A DNA stretch of 12,339 nucleotides. Origin: DASZCR01 sp035942915. Its GTDB lineage: Bacteria; Acidobacteriota; Blastocatellia; Pyrinomonadales; Pyrinomonadaceae. Positions 1 through 5,706 of the stretch are shown here, in pieces (positions within the stretch are counted from its first letter, which is position 1; every line of letters begins with the position of its first letter). The notes below the pieces were generated by a model that saw only the letters and a list, made by a program, of their open reading frames with translations, had not been told where the DNA came from and made no database searches. The translations under genes and the position numbers were made by a program. Location: the NCBI GenBank assembly GCA_035942915.1, contig DASZCR010000275.1:1-12339 (forward strand), given 5' to 3'.

Positions 1-831
1 GTCGCGAAACTTCGTCAACTGTCGCGCCTGCTGCGAGCCGACGGGGCGCGTCCAGACGTTGGGCGCGCCGCCCCTGTCCGAAACGTAGAAGAGGCTGCGG
101 CCGTCCTCGCTCCACATCGGCCACTGTTCGCGCGCGCCGCCTTCGGTCAGGCGCTCGTAAGCGGAAGTCGAGTGGCCGCGCATGAGCCAGATTTCCGACT
201 CGTCCATGTGGCTGTTGCCCCTGCGCCACCATTGCCCGAAGCCGCGCGCGACGAAGGCGAGATGCTGGCCGTCGGGCGAAGCAGCAGCACCGAACTCGTT
301 GAAGTAACGGTCGGCGCTGACCTGCATCGGAGTGCCGCCCGTCGGACTCACGCGGTAGATGTCGTTCATCCCGCCGAGGTCGCGGACGGTCGCCGAGAAA
401 TAGAGCCAGCGACCATCGCGCGACCATGAATCGAGTTGCTCGAAGGCGTCGTCGAAGGTCAGACGTTGGAGGTCGCCGGTCTCGAAGGTGAGCACGTAGA
501 TGTCGCCCGCGCCCGTGCGTGTCGAGCCGAAGGCGAGGCGACGTCCGTCGGGCGAATAGACGGGTCGGTACTCGTTGGCCGCGTGCGCCACGAGCAGGCG
601 TGCCTCGCCGCCGGAGGCCGCCACAGTCCAGATGTCGCCGCCGGAGACGAAGGCAATCTCGGAGCGGTCGGGCGAGATGGCCGGGTCGCTGAAGTACGCC
701 TGCGGCGAGATGGCGGGCCTGTTTACCGTCTGCGCCGTCGTCTCGGCAGCGACAAAGTGTGCGAACGAAGCGGACGCGAAGACGACTGTGAGCGCGAGCG
801 AGAGCGTGCGCCTCATTTGTCGAATGAACAT
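1..831 (-). CDS. Tricorn-like S41 family peptidase, N-terminal part (cut by window edge)
   Basis: This is the first 277 codons of a longer gene that runs off the left edge with no stop. The protein starts with a basic stretch and a hydrophobic signal peptide (about residues 7-28), so it should be exported to the periplasm. It then shows PD40/WD40-like beta-propeller repeats, such as ISPDRSEIAFVSGGDIW, YSPDGRRLAFGSTR, WSRDGRWLYFS, ASPDGQHLAFVARG and WSEDGRSLFYVSDRGG. This repeat order, with the NDIYRV and DESEIWL segments, matches the propeller of tricorn-type S41 peptidases as I remember them. In that family a PDZ and a Ser-protease domain follow, but here they lie outside the window. The start is ATG at 831, because GGAGG lies 5 bases upstream on the minus strand; an in-frame ATG at 816 is the alternative. 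A TolB-like propeller protein without a peptidase domain is the main other reading. Confidence 0.82.
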   Translation of the reverse strand, partial: MFIRQMRRTLSLALTVVFASASFAHFVAAETTAQTVNRPAISPQAYFSDPAISPDRSEIAFVSGGDIWTVAASGGEARLLVAHAANEYRPVYSPDGRRLAFGSTRTGAGDIYVLTFETGDLQRLTFDDAFEQLDSWSRDGRWLYFSATVRDLGGMNDIYRVSPTGGTPMQVSADRYFNEFGAAASPDGQHLAFVARGFGQWWRRGNSHMDESEIWLMRGHSTSAYERLTEGGAREQWPMWSEDGRSLFYVSDRGGAPNVWTRPVGSQQARQLTKFRD

Positions 832-916
832 TCAAACCTCCGTCAGGGTTGCGCCGTCGCAGCCTGATGCTACATCCGACGCGGGCAGGAACTACTGCTT
901 TGAGTTAAGAAAAAAT

Positions 917-931
917 AGTCTTGCGGAGACT
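917..931. promoter_or_regulatory. Palindrome over the predicted start site of the S41 gene (possible operator)
   Basis: AGTCT at 917-921 and AGACT at 927-931 form a 5-base inverted repeat with a 5-base centre. It covers about -3 to +11 relative to the predicted transcription start, a position where a repressor would act. On the minus strand a run of six T follows the right arm, so a weak hairpin/attenuator is the alternative, although the predicted start would cut the left arm. It is short and could be chance. Confidence 0.25.
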
Positions 932-934
932 TTC

Positions 935-965
935 AATATAGCAGACAAAGCGTCGCGCGTGTCGA
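935..965 (-). promoter_or_regulatory. Candidate extended -10 promoter for the S41 peptidase gene
   Basis: On the minus strand the -10 TATATT (935-940) is preceded by TGC, giving the extended form TGCTATATT. A TCGACA hexamer (960-965, five of six to TTGACA) lies 19 bases upstream, a wide spacing that an extended -10 can tolerate. The predicted start is near 928, leaving a leader of about 97 bases before the ATG at 831. The same TGCTATA core precedes rnpB in this window. Confidence 0.5.
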
Positions 966-1033
966 GTTTCCGCACGCACCACGCGGCCGCATCCCTGCTC
1001 TCGTCAATCTACGAAAATTCGTATCCGCCTTCC

Positions 1034-1063
1034 TTGCGCGCGGCGCGCTAAGGGTGCTACACA
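1034..1063 (+). promoter_or_regulatory. Candidate promoter for the metalloenzyme-transporter pair
   Basis: TGC followed by TACACA (1058-1063) resembles the other TGCTAYA elements here. TTGCGC (1034-1039) lies 18 bases upstream. The predicted start, near 1070, would leave only about 4 bases before the ATG at 1074, an almost leaderless transcript. That fits the lack of a clear ribosome binding site there. The -10 match is weak (three of six). Confidence 0.3.
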
Positions 1064-1073
1064 ACAGGGCGGC

Positions 1074-1973
1074 ATGTCGGTACTGCTCATCTTCGTTGAC
1101 GGCCTCGGCATCGGCACGCGCGGGGCGCACAACCCGCTCGACGCGCTCGGCGTCGAGGCCGCTCCGCTCGCCGTCTTTCAGGACGAAGAGCCTGAAATCC
1201 TTTTGGGCGGCGTGCTGGTGCGTACCGACGCGTGCCTCGGCGTCGAAGGCCGACCGCAGAGCGCGTCGGGACAGACGACGATTCTGACGGGCATTAACGC
1301 ACCAGCCACGCTCGGCTATCACAAGCAGGGCTTTCCCAACGAAGCGATGCGCGCCATCCTGCGCGAGCATTCGCTCTTCCTGCAACTGGCGCGCGCAGAG
1401 GTTGGGCCGAACGTCTTCGCCAACGCCTACACGCCTCGCTTCTTCAAGGAGCGTCCGCGCTGGGTGTCGGCGACGACCGTCGCCGTCGAAGCGGCCGGGA
1501 TGGAGTTTCGCAACCTCGAAGACCTCCGGCGCGGGCGCGCCGTCTTCCACGACTTCACGAACCGGCTGGCCGTCGAGGGCGGCGCAGACGTTCCACTGCG
1601 TACGCCGGAAGAGGCGGCAGCCATCCTCGCACGTCTCTCGACCGAGCACCGCTTCACGCTCTACGAACATTTCCTGACAGACCGCGTCGGTCATGAACAG
1701 AACCGCGAGGCGGCGCTCGCCATCCTCGCCAACCTCGCGCGCTTCGTGCGCGCCGTCCTCGCTCACATTGACCTTGAGCGCACGACCGTCATCCTGACCA
1801 GCGACCATGGAAACGTCGAAGACCTGTCGCTCAAGAATCACACGCTCAACCTCGTGCCGACGCTCGTCTGGGGCGCAGAGCGCGAACTCGTCCGCAGACG
1901 CATCCGCACACTCGCAGACATCACGCCGACCATCGTCCGTATCCTGACCGGCACGGAAGAATCAAGACATTGA
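1074..1973 (+). CDS. Phosphoglycerate mutase-like metalloenzyme (alkaline phosphatase superfamily)
   Basis: The 299-residue protein carries the scattered metal-binding signatures of the alkaline phosphatase / cofactor-independent phosphoglycerate mutase fold. These are FVDGLGIG with Asp9, QSASGQTT (62-69) at the usual nucleophile region, FLTDRVGH with Asp203 and His207, TSDHGNVED with Asp244 and His245, and NHTLNLVPTLVWG with His256. It is much shorter than true GpmI (about 510 residues) and lacks the inserted phosphotransferase domain, so it is probably a phosphatase or another phosphoryl-transfer enzyme of unknown substrate, not the glycolytic mutase. No signal peptide is seen, so it should be cytosolic. 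The ATG has no strong ribosome binding site. Its TGA shares one base with the ATG of the downstream carrier gene, which argues for an operon and possibly for related substrates. The superfamily call is firm; the substrate is not known. Confidence 0.85.
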   Translation: MSVLLIFVDGLGIGTRGAHNPLDALGVEAAPLAVFQDEEPEILLGGVLVRTDACLGVEGRPQSASGQTTILTGINAPATLGYHKQGFPNEAMRAILREHSLFLQLARAEVGPNVFANAYTPRFFKERPRWVSATTVAVEAAGMEFRNLEDLRRGRAVFHDFTNRLAVEGGADVPLRTPEEAAAILARLSTEHRFTLYEHFLTDRVGHEQNREAALAILANLARFVRAVLAHIDLERTTVILTSDHGNVEDLSLKNHTLNLVPTLVWGAERELVRRRIRTLADITPTIVRILTGTEESRH

Positions 1974-3442
1974 TGCCAGAAGAAACTCCCCCGCAAGCGC
2001 CGCGATTTGTCACCCCACAGGCCACGCCGCCGCGTGCCGAACCGGCTTGGATTGACGCCCCGCCAACCGATAAAGTTCACAGAGTCGGACAGCTTAACGA
2101 CCGCCGCGAAATCTTCGGTTGGGTGATGTACGACTGGGCGAACTCGGCCTACTCGACGACGGTCGTTGGCGCGCTGCTCGGTCAATACCTGACGACGCTG
2201 GCGCAGGCCGATGTCGGAGAAAACGGAACGATTCTGAGTTTCGGGCCGCTCGGCTCGGTGACGGCCAAATCGTTCTTTCCCTTCTGCGTCGCGCTGGCCG
2301 TCATCGCGCAGGCTGTGATTCTTCCCATCCTCGGCGCTATCGCCGACTACTCCGACCTGAAGAAGCGCATGATGGCGCTCTTTTGCTACGTCGCCGTCAC
2401 GGCCAACTGCCTGATGTTCTTCATCACCGGCAGCCGCTATCTCTTCGGCGGCGTGCTCTTTATTATCGCCAACCTGTGCTTTGGCGCGGCCGTCGTGTTC
2501 TACAACGCGTTCCTGCCGGAAATCACGACCGAAGACCAGCGCAACAAAGTTTCCAGTCGTGGCTTCGCGCTCGGCTATCTCGGCGGCGGACTGCTGCTCG
2601 TGCTCAATCTCGCGCTCGTGCTCGGCGCAGGGCGCGTCGGTATCTCGACGGAGATGGCCGTCCGCATCTCGCTGCTCTCGGCGGGGGTCTGGTGGGGCGG
2701 CTTTGCGCTGTTGACCTTTACACGGCTGAAGAGTCGCTCGCAGGCGCGGCCTCTGCCGTCGGGTCAGAGTTATCTGACCATCGGTTTCACAGAGCTTGTC
2801 TCGACCTTCCGCGAGTTCGCGCGTCTGCGCCACACGCTCCGCTATCTGCTCGGCTATCTCTTCTTCAACGACGGCATCCAGACCGTCATCAGCATGGCCT
2901 CGATTTTCCTCGCGCAGGAGTTGTTCGAGTCGCGCGGCGTGCGGACGCCGCAGTCTTTTCTGCTCGGCATCTTTCTGCTCGTGCAGTTCGTCGCCTTCGC
3001 GGGCGCGTTGTTGTTCGAGCGCATCGCCGCGTTGGTTGGCACGAAGCGCGCGATACTGCTCTCGCTCGTCGTCTGGTCGGGGATTGTCATTTACGCTTAC
3101 GCGTTCTTCAGGACGGAGACTCAGGCGTGGGTGATGGCGTCGGTGATTGCCATCGTCCTCGGCGGGTCGCAGGCGCTCTCGCGTGCGCTCTTCTCGCAGA
3201 TGATTCCGGCCGGGCGCGAGGCCTCTTTCTTCAGCATCTACGAAATCTCCGAGCGCGGGACTTCATGGATGGGGCCGCTCGTCTTCGGGGTCGTCGTGGC
3301 AAGTACAGGCTCTTATCGCAACGCGATACTCTCGCTTATCTTCTTCTTCGTCGTCGGCTTAGTCATCGTGCTTTTGACGGATACAGACCGCGCGATACAC
3401 GAGGCCGGTAACGCGACGCCGGAAGAGGCGGCGCGCGCTTAA
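1973..3442 (+). CDS. MFS transporter, UMF1 / Atg22-like family
   Basis: The 489-residue protein has about 12 predicted membrane segments. It shows features I associate with UMF1 carriers: GWVMYDWANSAYSTT at residues 49-63, the SSRGFALGYLGGG segment after the first transmembrane set, and the late ASFFSIYEISERGTSWMGP segment. The first 45 residues are proline-rich and probably cytosolic. UMF1 proteins are 'unknown major facilitator' carriers whose bacterial substrates are mostly uncharacterised. An in-frame TTG at 1970 precedes the ATG at 1973. I prefer ATG, because it forms a TGATG stop/start overlap with the upstream metalloenzyme and so suggests translational coupling; a purine-rich GGAAGAA lies upstream. 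The stop overlaps that of the convergent gene at a shared TTAA (3439-3442), leaving no room for a separate terminator. Confidence 0.92.
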   Translation: MPEETPPQAPRFVTPQATPPRAEPAWIDAPPTDKVHRVGQLNDRREIFGWVMYDWANSAYSTTVVGALLGQYLTTLAQADVGENGTILSFGPLGSVTAKSFFPFCVALAVIAQAVILPILGAIADYSDLKKRMMALFCYVAVTANCLMFFITGSRYLFGGVLFIIANLCFGAAVVFYNAFLPEITTEDQRNKVSSRGFALGYLGGGLLLVLNLALVLGAGRVGISTEMAVRISLLSAGVWWGGFALLTFTRLKSRSQARPLPSGQSYLTIGFTELVSTFREFARLRHTLRYLLGYLFFNDGIQTVISMASIFLAQELFESRGVRTPQSFLLGIFLLVQFVAFAGALLFERIAALVGTKRAILLSLVVWSGIVIYAYAFFRTETQAWVMASVIAIVLGGSQALSRALFSQMIPAGREASFFSIYEISERGTSWMGPLVFGVVVASTGSYRNAILSLIFFFVVGLVIVLLTDTDRAIHEAGNATPEEAARA

Positions 3443-3795
3443 GAGGCCGAGCGACGCGTCTCGTGCGACGCGTCGGCCGCGCGCTCAAGGCACTCGTGCG
3501 AGCAGTAGGAGACGTTCGGCGACGAACGCAGGGAGACGGCGCGCGCGGCCGGAAGCCACGTCCCGCAGGTGGCGCAGCGGACGAGTTTCTGCGGCGCATC
3601 ACTGCGCGATACGCGTCGAGGCTGGCCGCCGCGTCCGCCCGCGCTGCCTTCTGCGCGCATCCCGGCCGAGTTCACGCGCTGCACCTCTCTGACGAAGCCG
3701 AAGAAACGGCGCGCGGCGCGGATGTAAGGGCGCAGACGCCAGTAGACGAGCAGGCCGACGAAGGCGAACAGGGCGATGATAAAGAGATACTTCAC
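3439..3795 (-). CDS. Small membrane-anchored zinc-ribbon protein (PP0621-like)
   Basis: The 118-residue protein opens with a membrane segment (MKYLFIIALFAFVGLLVYW), then a basic, Gly/Arg-rich linker. A C-terminal four-cysteine motif follows: Cys74-x2-Cys77 (LVRCATCGTWLP) and Cys98-x3-Cys102 (YCSHEC). That layout, a short N-terminal helix and a zinc-ribbon with LVxCxxCGxxLPxxxA, resembles the PP0621 family, whose role is not known. The linker is longer than usual. The start is GTG at 3795 with AAGGAGA just upstream. It overlaps the TGA of the TPR gene by four bases (GTGA), so the two are probably co-translated and the products may act together at the membrane. The cysteines most likely bind zinc; this is inferred from spacing only. 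Confidence 0.78.
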   Translation of the reverse strand: MKYLFIIALFAFVGLLVYWRLRPYIRAARRFFGFVREVQRVNSAGMRAEGSAGGRGGQPRRVSRSDAPQKLVRCATCGTWLPAARAVSLRSSPNVSYCSHECLERAADASHETRRSAS

Positions 3796-4577
3796 TGCTT
3801 CTCCTTAGACGCGTTGCGCTTCTGCGCGAGTTGCGCGCTCAAGTTCGCCAGTTGCGGGTTCGACGGATGCGCACGCTCAAGCTCGCCTATCGTCTGCTGC
3901 GCCTCGTCGAGACGGCCGAGCGTGATGAGCGCCAGCGCCATACTCTGCAAAGTCATCTCGTGCTGAGGGTCTTTGGCGAGCGTCTTGCGATATTCGGCGA
4001 TGGCGCGCTGCGGGTCGGACGGCTTGTCGTAGAAGTACGTCAGACCGAGGCTGGTACGCACGACAGGGTCGTCCGGGCTGACTTCGAGTGCCTTCGTGTA
4101 GACCTCGCGCGCCTCTTTCAGACGCGCCGGGTCGCCGTTGCGCGCGACGATGAAGAGCGCGTTGCCGAGCAAGACCATGCTCTCGAAATCCTTCGGGTCG
4201 GCTTCGTGCGCGCGGCGCAGGATGCGTGCTGCGTCGGGCATCATGGCCGGACTGTTGGTCTGCGTCGCGTAGACAAAGAGCACTTGGCCTGACATCTTCT
4301 GAATGTTGGCGTCGGACGGGTTGGCGTCGGCGCGTTCGATTGCGGCGCGCGCCTGTTCCTCTGTAATCCTCGGCATGCCGCCCGGCCCTTCGCCGGTCGC
4401 CGCCTGCGCGCCTTGAGCGTCGCCCCCTGCGGCAGAGCGCGCCTCGGTCTTGAGCCGCGCGTTCTCTGCACGCAACGGGTCGAGTTCCTTGCGATTGAGT
4501 GAGTCGTTGACGAAGAAGCCGAGCAGGAAGCCGACCACCAGACCGACGACGAGGAAGATAATCTTCTGCTTGCTCAA
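3792..4577 (-). CDS. Membrane-anchored tetratricopeptide repeat protein
   Basis: From a TTG start at 4577 the product is 261 residues. It begins SKQKIIFLVVGLVVGFLLGFF, a single N-terminal membrane helix. A short coiled-coil-like stretch (LDPLRAENARLKTEAR) and a Gly/Ala/Gln linker follow, then TPR-type helices to the end, e.g. the KEAREVYTKALEVSPDDPVVR, AIAEYRKTLAKDPQHEMTLQ and EAQQTIGELERAHPSNPQLA regions. The frame is open further upstream (GTG 4661, ATG 4655). Those starts lie inside a terminator hairpin (4648-4700), have no ribosome binding site and would bury the membrane helix, so I reject them. The TPR part resembles CcmH/NrfG-like scaffolds, but no cytochrome c maturation gene is nearby. 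It overlaps the zinc-ribbon gene by four bases. The role is probably protein-protein contacts at the inner membrane. Confidence 0.85.
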   Translation of the reverse strand: MSKQKIIFLVVGLVVGFLLGFFVNDSLNRKELDPLRAENARLKTEARSAAGGDAQGAQAATGEGPGGMPRITEEQARAAIERADANPSDANIQKMSGQVLFVYATQTNSPAMMPDAARILRRAHEADPKDFESMVLLGNALFIVARNGDPARLKEAREVYTKALEVSPDDPVVRTSLGLTYFYDKPSDPQRAIAEYRKTLAKDPQHEMTLQSMALALITLGRLDEAQQTIGELERAHPSNPQLANLSAQLAQKRNASKEKQ

Positions 4578-4618
4578 GTCGAAATGTCCGTCCGTTGTTG
4601 AAGTAATCGAGGTTTGAG

Positions 4619-4627
4619 AGTGTAGCA
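4619..4627 (-). promoter_or_regulatory. Candidate extended -10 element for the TPR / zinc-ribbon pair
   Basis: TGCTACACT on the minus strand (TGC at 4625-4627, TACACT at 4619-4624) has the TGC extension and four of six -10 bases. It lies just after the T-run of the upstream terminator and would start transcription near 4612, about 35 bases before the TTG at 4577. No convincing -35 is seen. Confidence 0.35.
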
Positions 4628-4638
4628 GAACGGAGAGC

Positions 4639-4700
4639 AAAAACGGAGAAGGCATCCGCACCGTGCGCCGCCTTTGGCGAGCACAAGGACGGATGCCTTC
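4639..4700 (-). terminator. Intrinsic terminator after the ribbon-helix-helix gene
   Basis: An 11-base perfect inverted repeat (4648-4658 with 4690-4700, GAAGGCATCCG/CGGATGCCTTC) encloses a second small stem (GTGC/GCAC and GCC/GGC around the loop). On the minus strand it is followed by TCCG and five T (4639-4643). It lies 34 bases beyond the stop of the gene at 4734-5018. The T-run is displaced by four bases, so efficiency is uncertain, but the plus strand has no T-run, which fixes the direction. Confidence 0.62.
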
Positions 4701-4733
4701 ATGCGTCTATCAAGCCACTGTCGGCCTTGCGTT

Positions 4734-5018
4734 CTAATCGTCTCCGGCAGGAGCGGCGTCCGGTTCGCTCGACAGGTAGGGCAGGTCGTCACGACGACGT
4801 CGCGGCAGAGGGTCAGACTGGCGTCGGCGCGCGGGCGAGTTCGGCGCGCGGCGGTCAACGAAACCCGGCGGCAGGCGTGCGCCGCGCACGGCCTCTTCCA
4901 GTATGCGCGTAATCTCCTGCGAGAGCGTGCGATGCTCGCTGGCGGCGCGCTGCTGTAAGGCTTTCTTCAAGTCCGACGGCACGTAAGCGCCGATGAAGAC
5001 TCCCTTGCGATTCGCCAT
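4734..5018 (-). CDS. Arc-like ribbon-helix-helix DNA-binding protein
   Basis: The 94-residue protein has an N-terminal beta strand and two helices (GVFIGAYVPSDLKKALQQRA, then SEHRTLSQEITRILEEAV) matching the Arc/MetJ ribbon-helix-helix fold. The strand before VPSDLKK would enter the DNA major groove of a dimer. The last 45 residues are rich in Arg, Pro and Asp and look disordered. The ATG at 5018 follows GAGGAGA with about nine bases between, a clear ribosome binding site. It is probably a small transcription regulator, or the antitoxin half of a toxin-antitoxin pair. However, no partner toxin gene lies next to it; the neighbours are rnpB upstream and a terminator downstream. The start is about 64 bases after the RNase P 3' end with no terminator between, so readthrough from the rnpB promoter may supply its transcript. 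The target is unknown. Confidence 0.78.
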   Translation of the reverse strand: MANRKGVFIGAYVPSDLKKALQQRAASEHRTLSQEITRILEEAVRGARLPPGFVDRRAPNSPARRRQSDPLPRRRRDDLPYLSSEPDAAPAGDD

Positions 5019-5081
5019 CGTCTGGTTCTCCTCGGTCTATCAAGCCTCTCTCAGAATTTTGTCAGGTACGCCATGCAAGAT

Positions 5082-5585
5082 GAGAGCGGGTCTGTAAGCC
5101 GAATTCTGTTCCCCGACTCTTGTTGAGAGACCGGGGCGGCGATCATTCGTCTAGGCCGTCCGTCGCCGGACGGCTCAAGCGACCTACCCGGAGGTCGTTG
5201 CGCGCCCGTTCGGACACGCATCGGGCGGGCAGCCCTGTCTGACGCCTCCCTATTTGGTCTTGCACCGCGAGGAGTTTGCCTAGCCGCGCCTGTTACCAGA
5301 CGCGCTGGTGCGCTCTTACATTAAGCCCGCTCGAAGGCTAGGCCGCACCATTTCACCCATCACCCGCATCAGGGAACCGACGCCTTCCGACGTGCAGACG
5401 CCCCCGCAGGCTGGTCTGTTTTCTGTTGCACTTGTCGTCGCCCGACACACTCGCGCGCGTGACCGTCTACGGCCAACGCAAGAAGTGCGCCCGGCGCCCT
5501 GCCGTTAGCAGGCTCGCTGCCCTGTGGTGTTCGGACTTTCCTCCCCCGCCCTTGAGAGACGGCGGCGACCGCCCGACCCACTCTC
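5082..5585 (-). ncRNA. rnpB: RNase P RNA (bacterial class A-like)
   Basis: The RNA subunit of RNase P cleaves the 5' leader from precursor tRNA. Minus-strand landmarks in order are GAGGAAAGTCCGAACACCAC (CR-I/P4 side), AAGTGCAACAGAAA, GGGTGAAATGGTG, GTAAGAGCGCACC, a GGTAACAGGCG P12 loop with a GTAA tetraloop, GGCAAACTCC, CAAATAGGGAGGC, GGGTAGGTCGCTTGAGCC, CCTAGACGAATGATCGCC and CAGAATTCGGCTTACAGACC at the 3' end (P4 partner). P1 is formed by 5575-5585 with 5082-5092, with one G-U pair. That sets the ends and gives about 504 bases, longer than the roughly 377 of E. coli. Extra length lies in the P7/P8 region and in a 24-base insertion at 5319-5342. A perfect outer 9-base repeat (5072-5080 with 5584-5592) lengthens P1 in the precursor. 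The identity is very secure; exact ends are inferred. Confidence 0.97.
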
Positions 5586-5601
5586 TTGCATGACGCGTTC
5601 A

Positions 5602-5610
5602 ATTATAGCA
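5602..5610 (-). promoter_or_regulatory. rnpB promoter, extended -10 TGCTATAAT
   Basis: A perfect TATAAT (5602-5607) with the TGC extension lies on the minus strand 17 bases from the P1 end of rnpB. The predicted start is near 5594-5595, so the primary transcript would begin almost exactly at the outer stem arm (5592). I see no good -35 hexamer at the normal spacing, as expected for an extended -10 promoter; an imperfect inverted repeat occupies that region. Confidence 0.75.
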
Positions 5611-5617
5611 AACCGTC

Positions 5618-5657
5618 GTTCAACACGTACAGCACTAAAACAGACATCGTGTTCAAC
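5618..5657. repeat. Inverted repeat upstream of the rnpB promoter
   Basis: GTTCAACACG (5618-5627) and CGTGTTCAAC (5648-5657) form a near-perfect inverted repeat, nine of ten positions, with a 20-base centre. It covers roughly -24 to -63 of the rnpB start and could bind a dimeric regulator. Another GTTCAAC occurs at 5705-5711 at the end of the CPBP gene. No function is known. The rest of the 99-base gap between rnpB and that gene shows only very short hairpins and no clear terminator. Confidence 0.35.
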
Positions 5658-5706
5658 CGCCCGTTTGTCACCCGTTTAGCGCTCCAGCGAGCCGCTCCGT
5701 AGGAGT

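Noticed and set aside
172..1051. Plus-strand frames (172-429, 436-867, 575-1051) over the left-edge gene
   Set aside because: The minus-strand frame has a signal peptide, ribosome binding site and repeated propeller motifs; the plus frames show none of these.
933..2833. Two long minus-strand frames (933-1841 and 1838-2833) opposite the metalloenzyme and carrier genes
   Set aside because: They are antisense to genes with clear family motifs, have charged, low-complexity translations with no recognisable domain, and arise from GC-rich codon bias.
4674..4958. Plus-strand frame opposite the ribbon-helix-helix gene, considered as a possible toxin partner
   Set aside because: No ribosome binding site, starts inside the terminator stem, and the composition (Arg/Ala/Val) is that of an antisense shadow; antitoxin-toxin genes are normally on the same strand.
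5369..5602. Minus-strand frame inside the RNase P RNA gene
   Set aside because: It is chance coding potential within a structured RNA whose conserved landmarks are all present.
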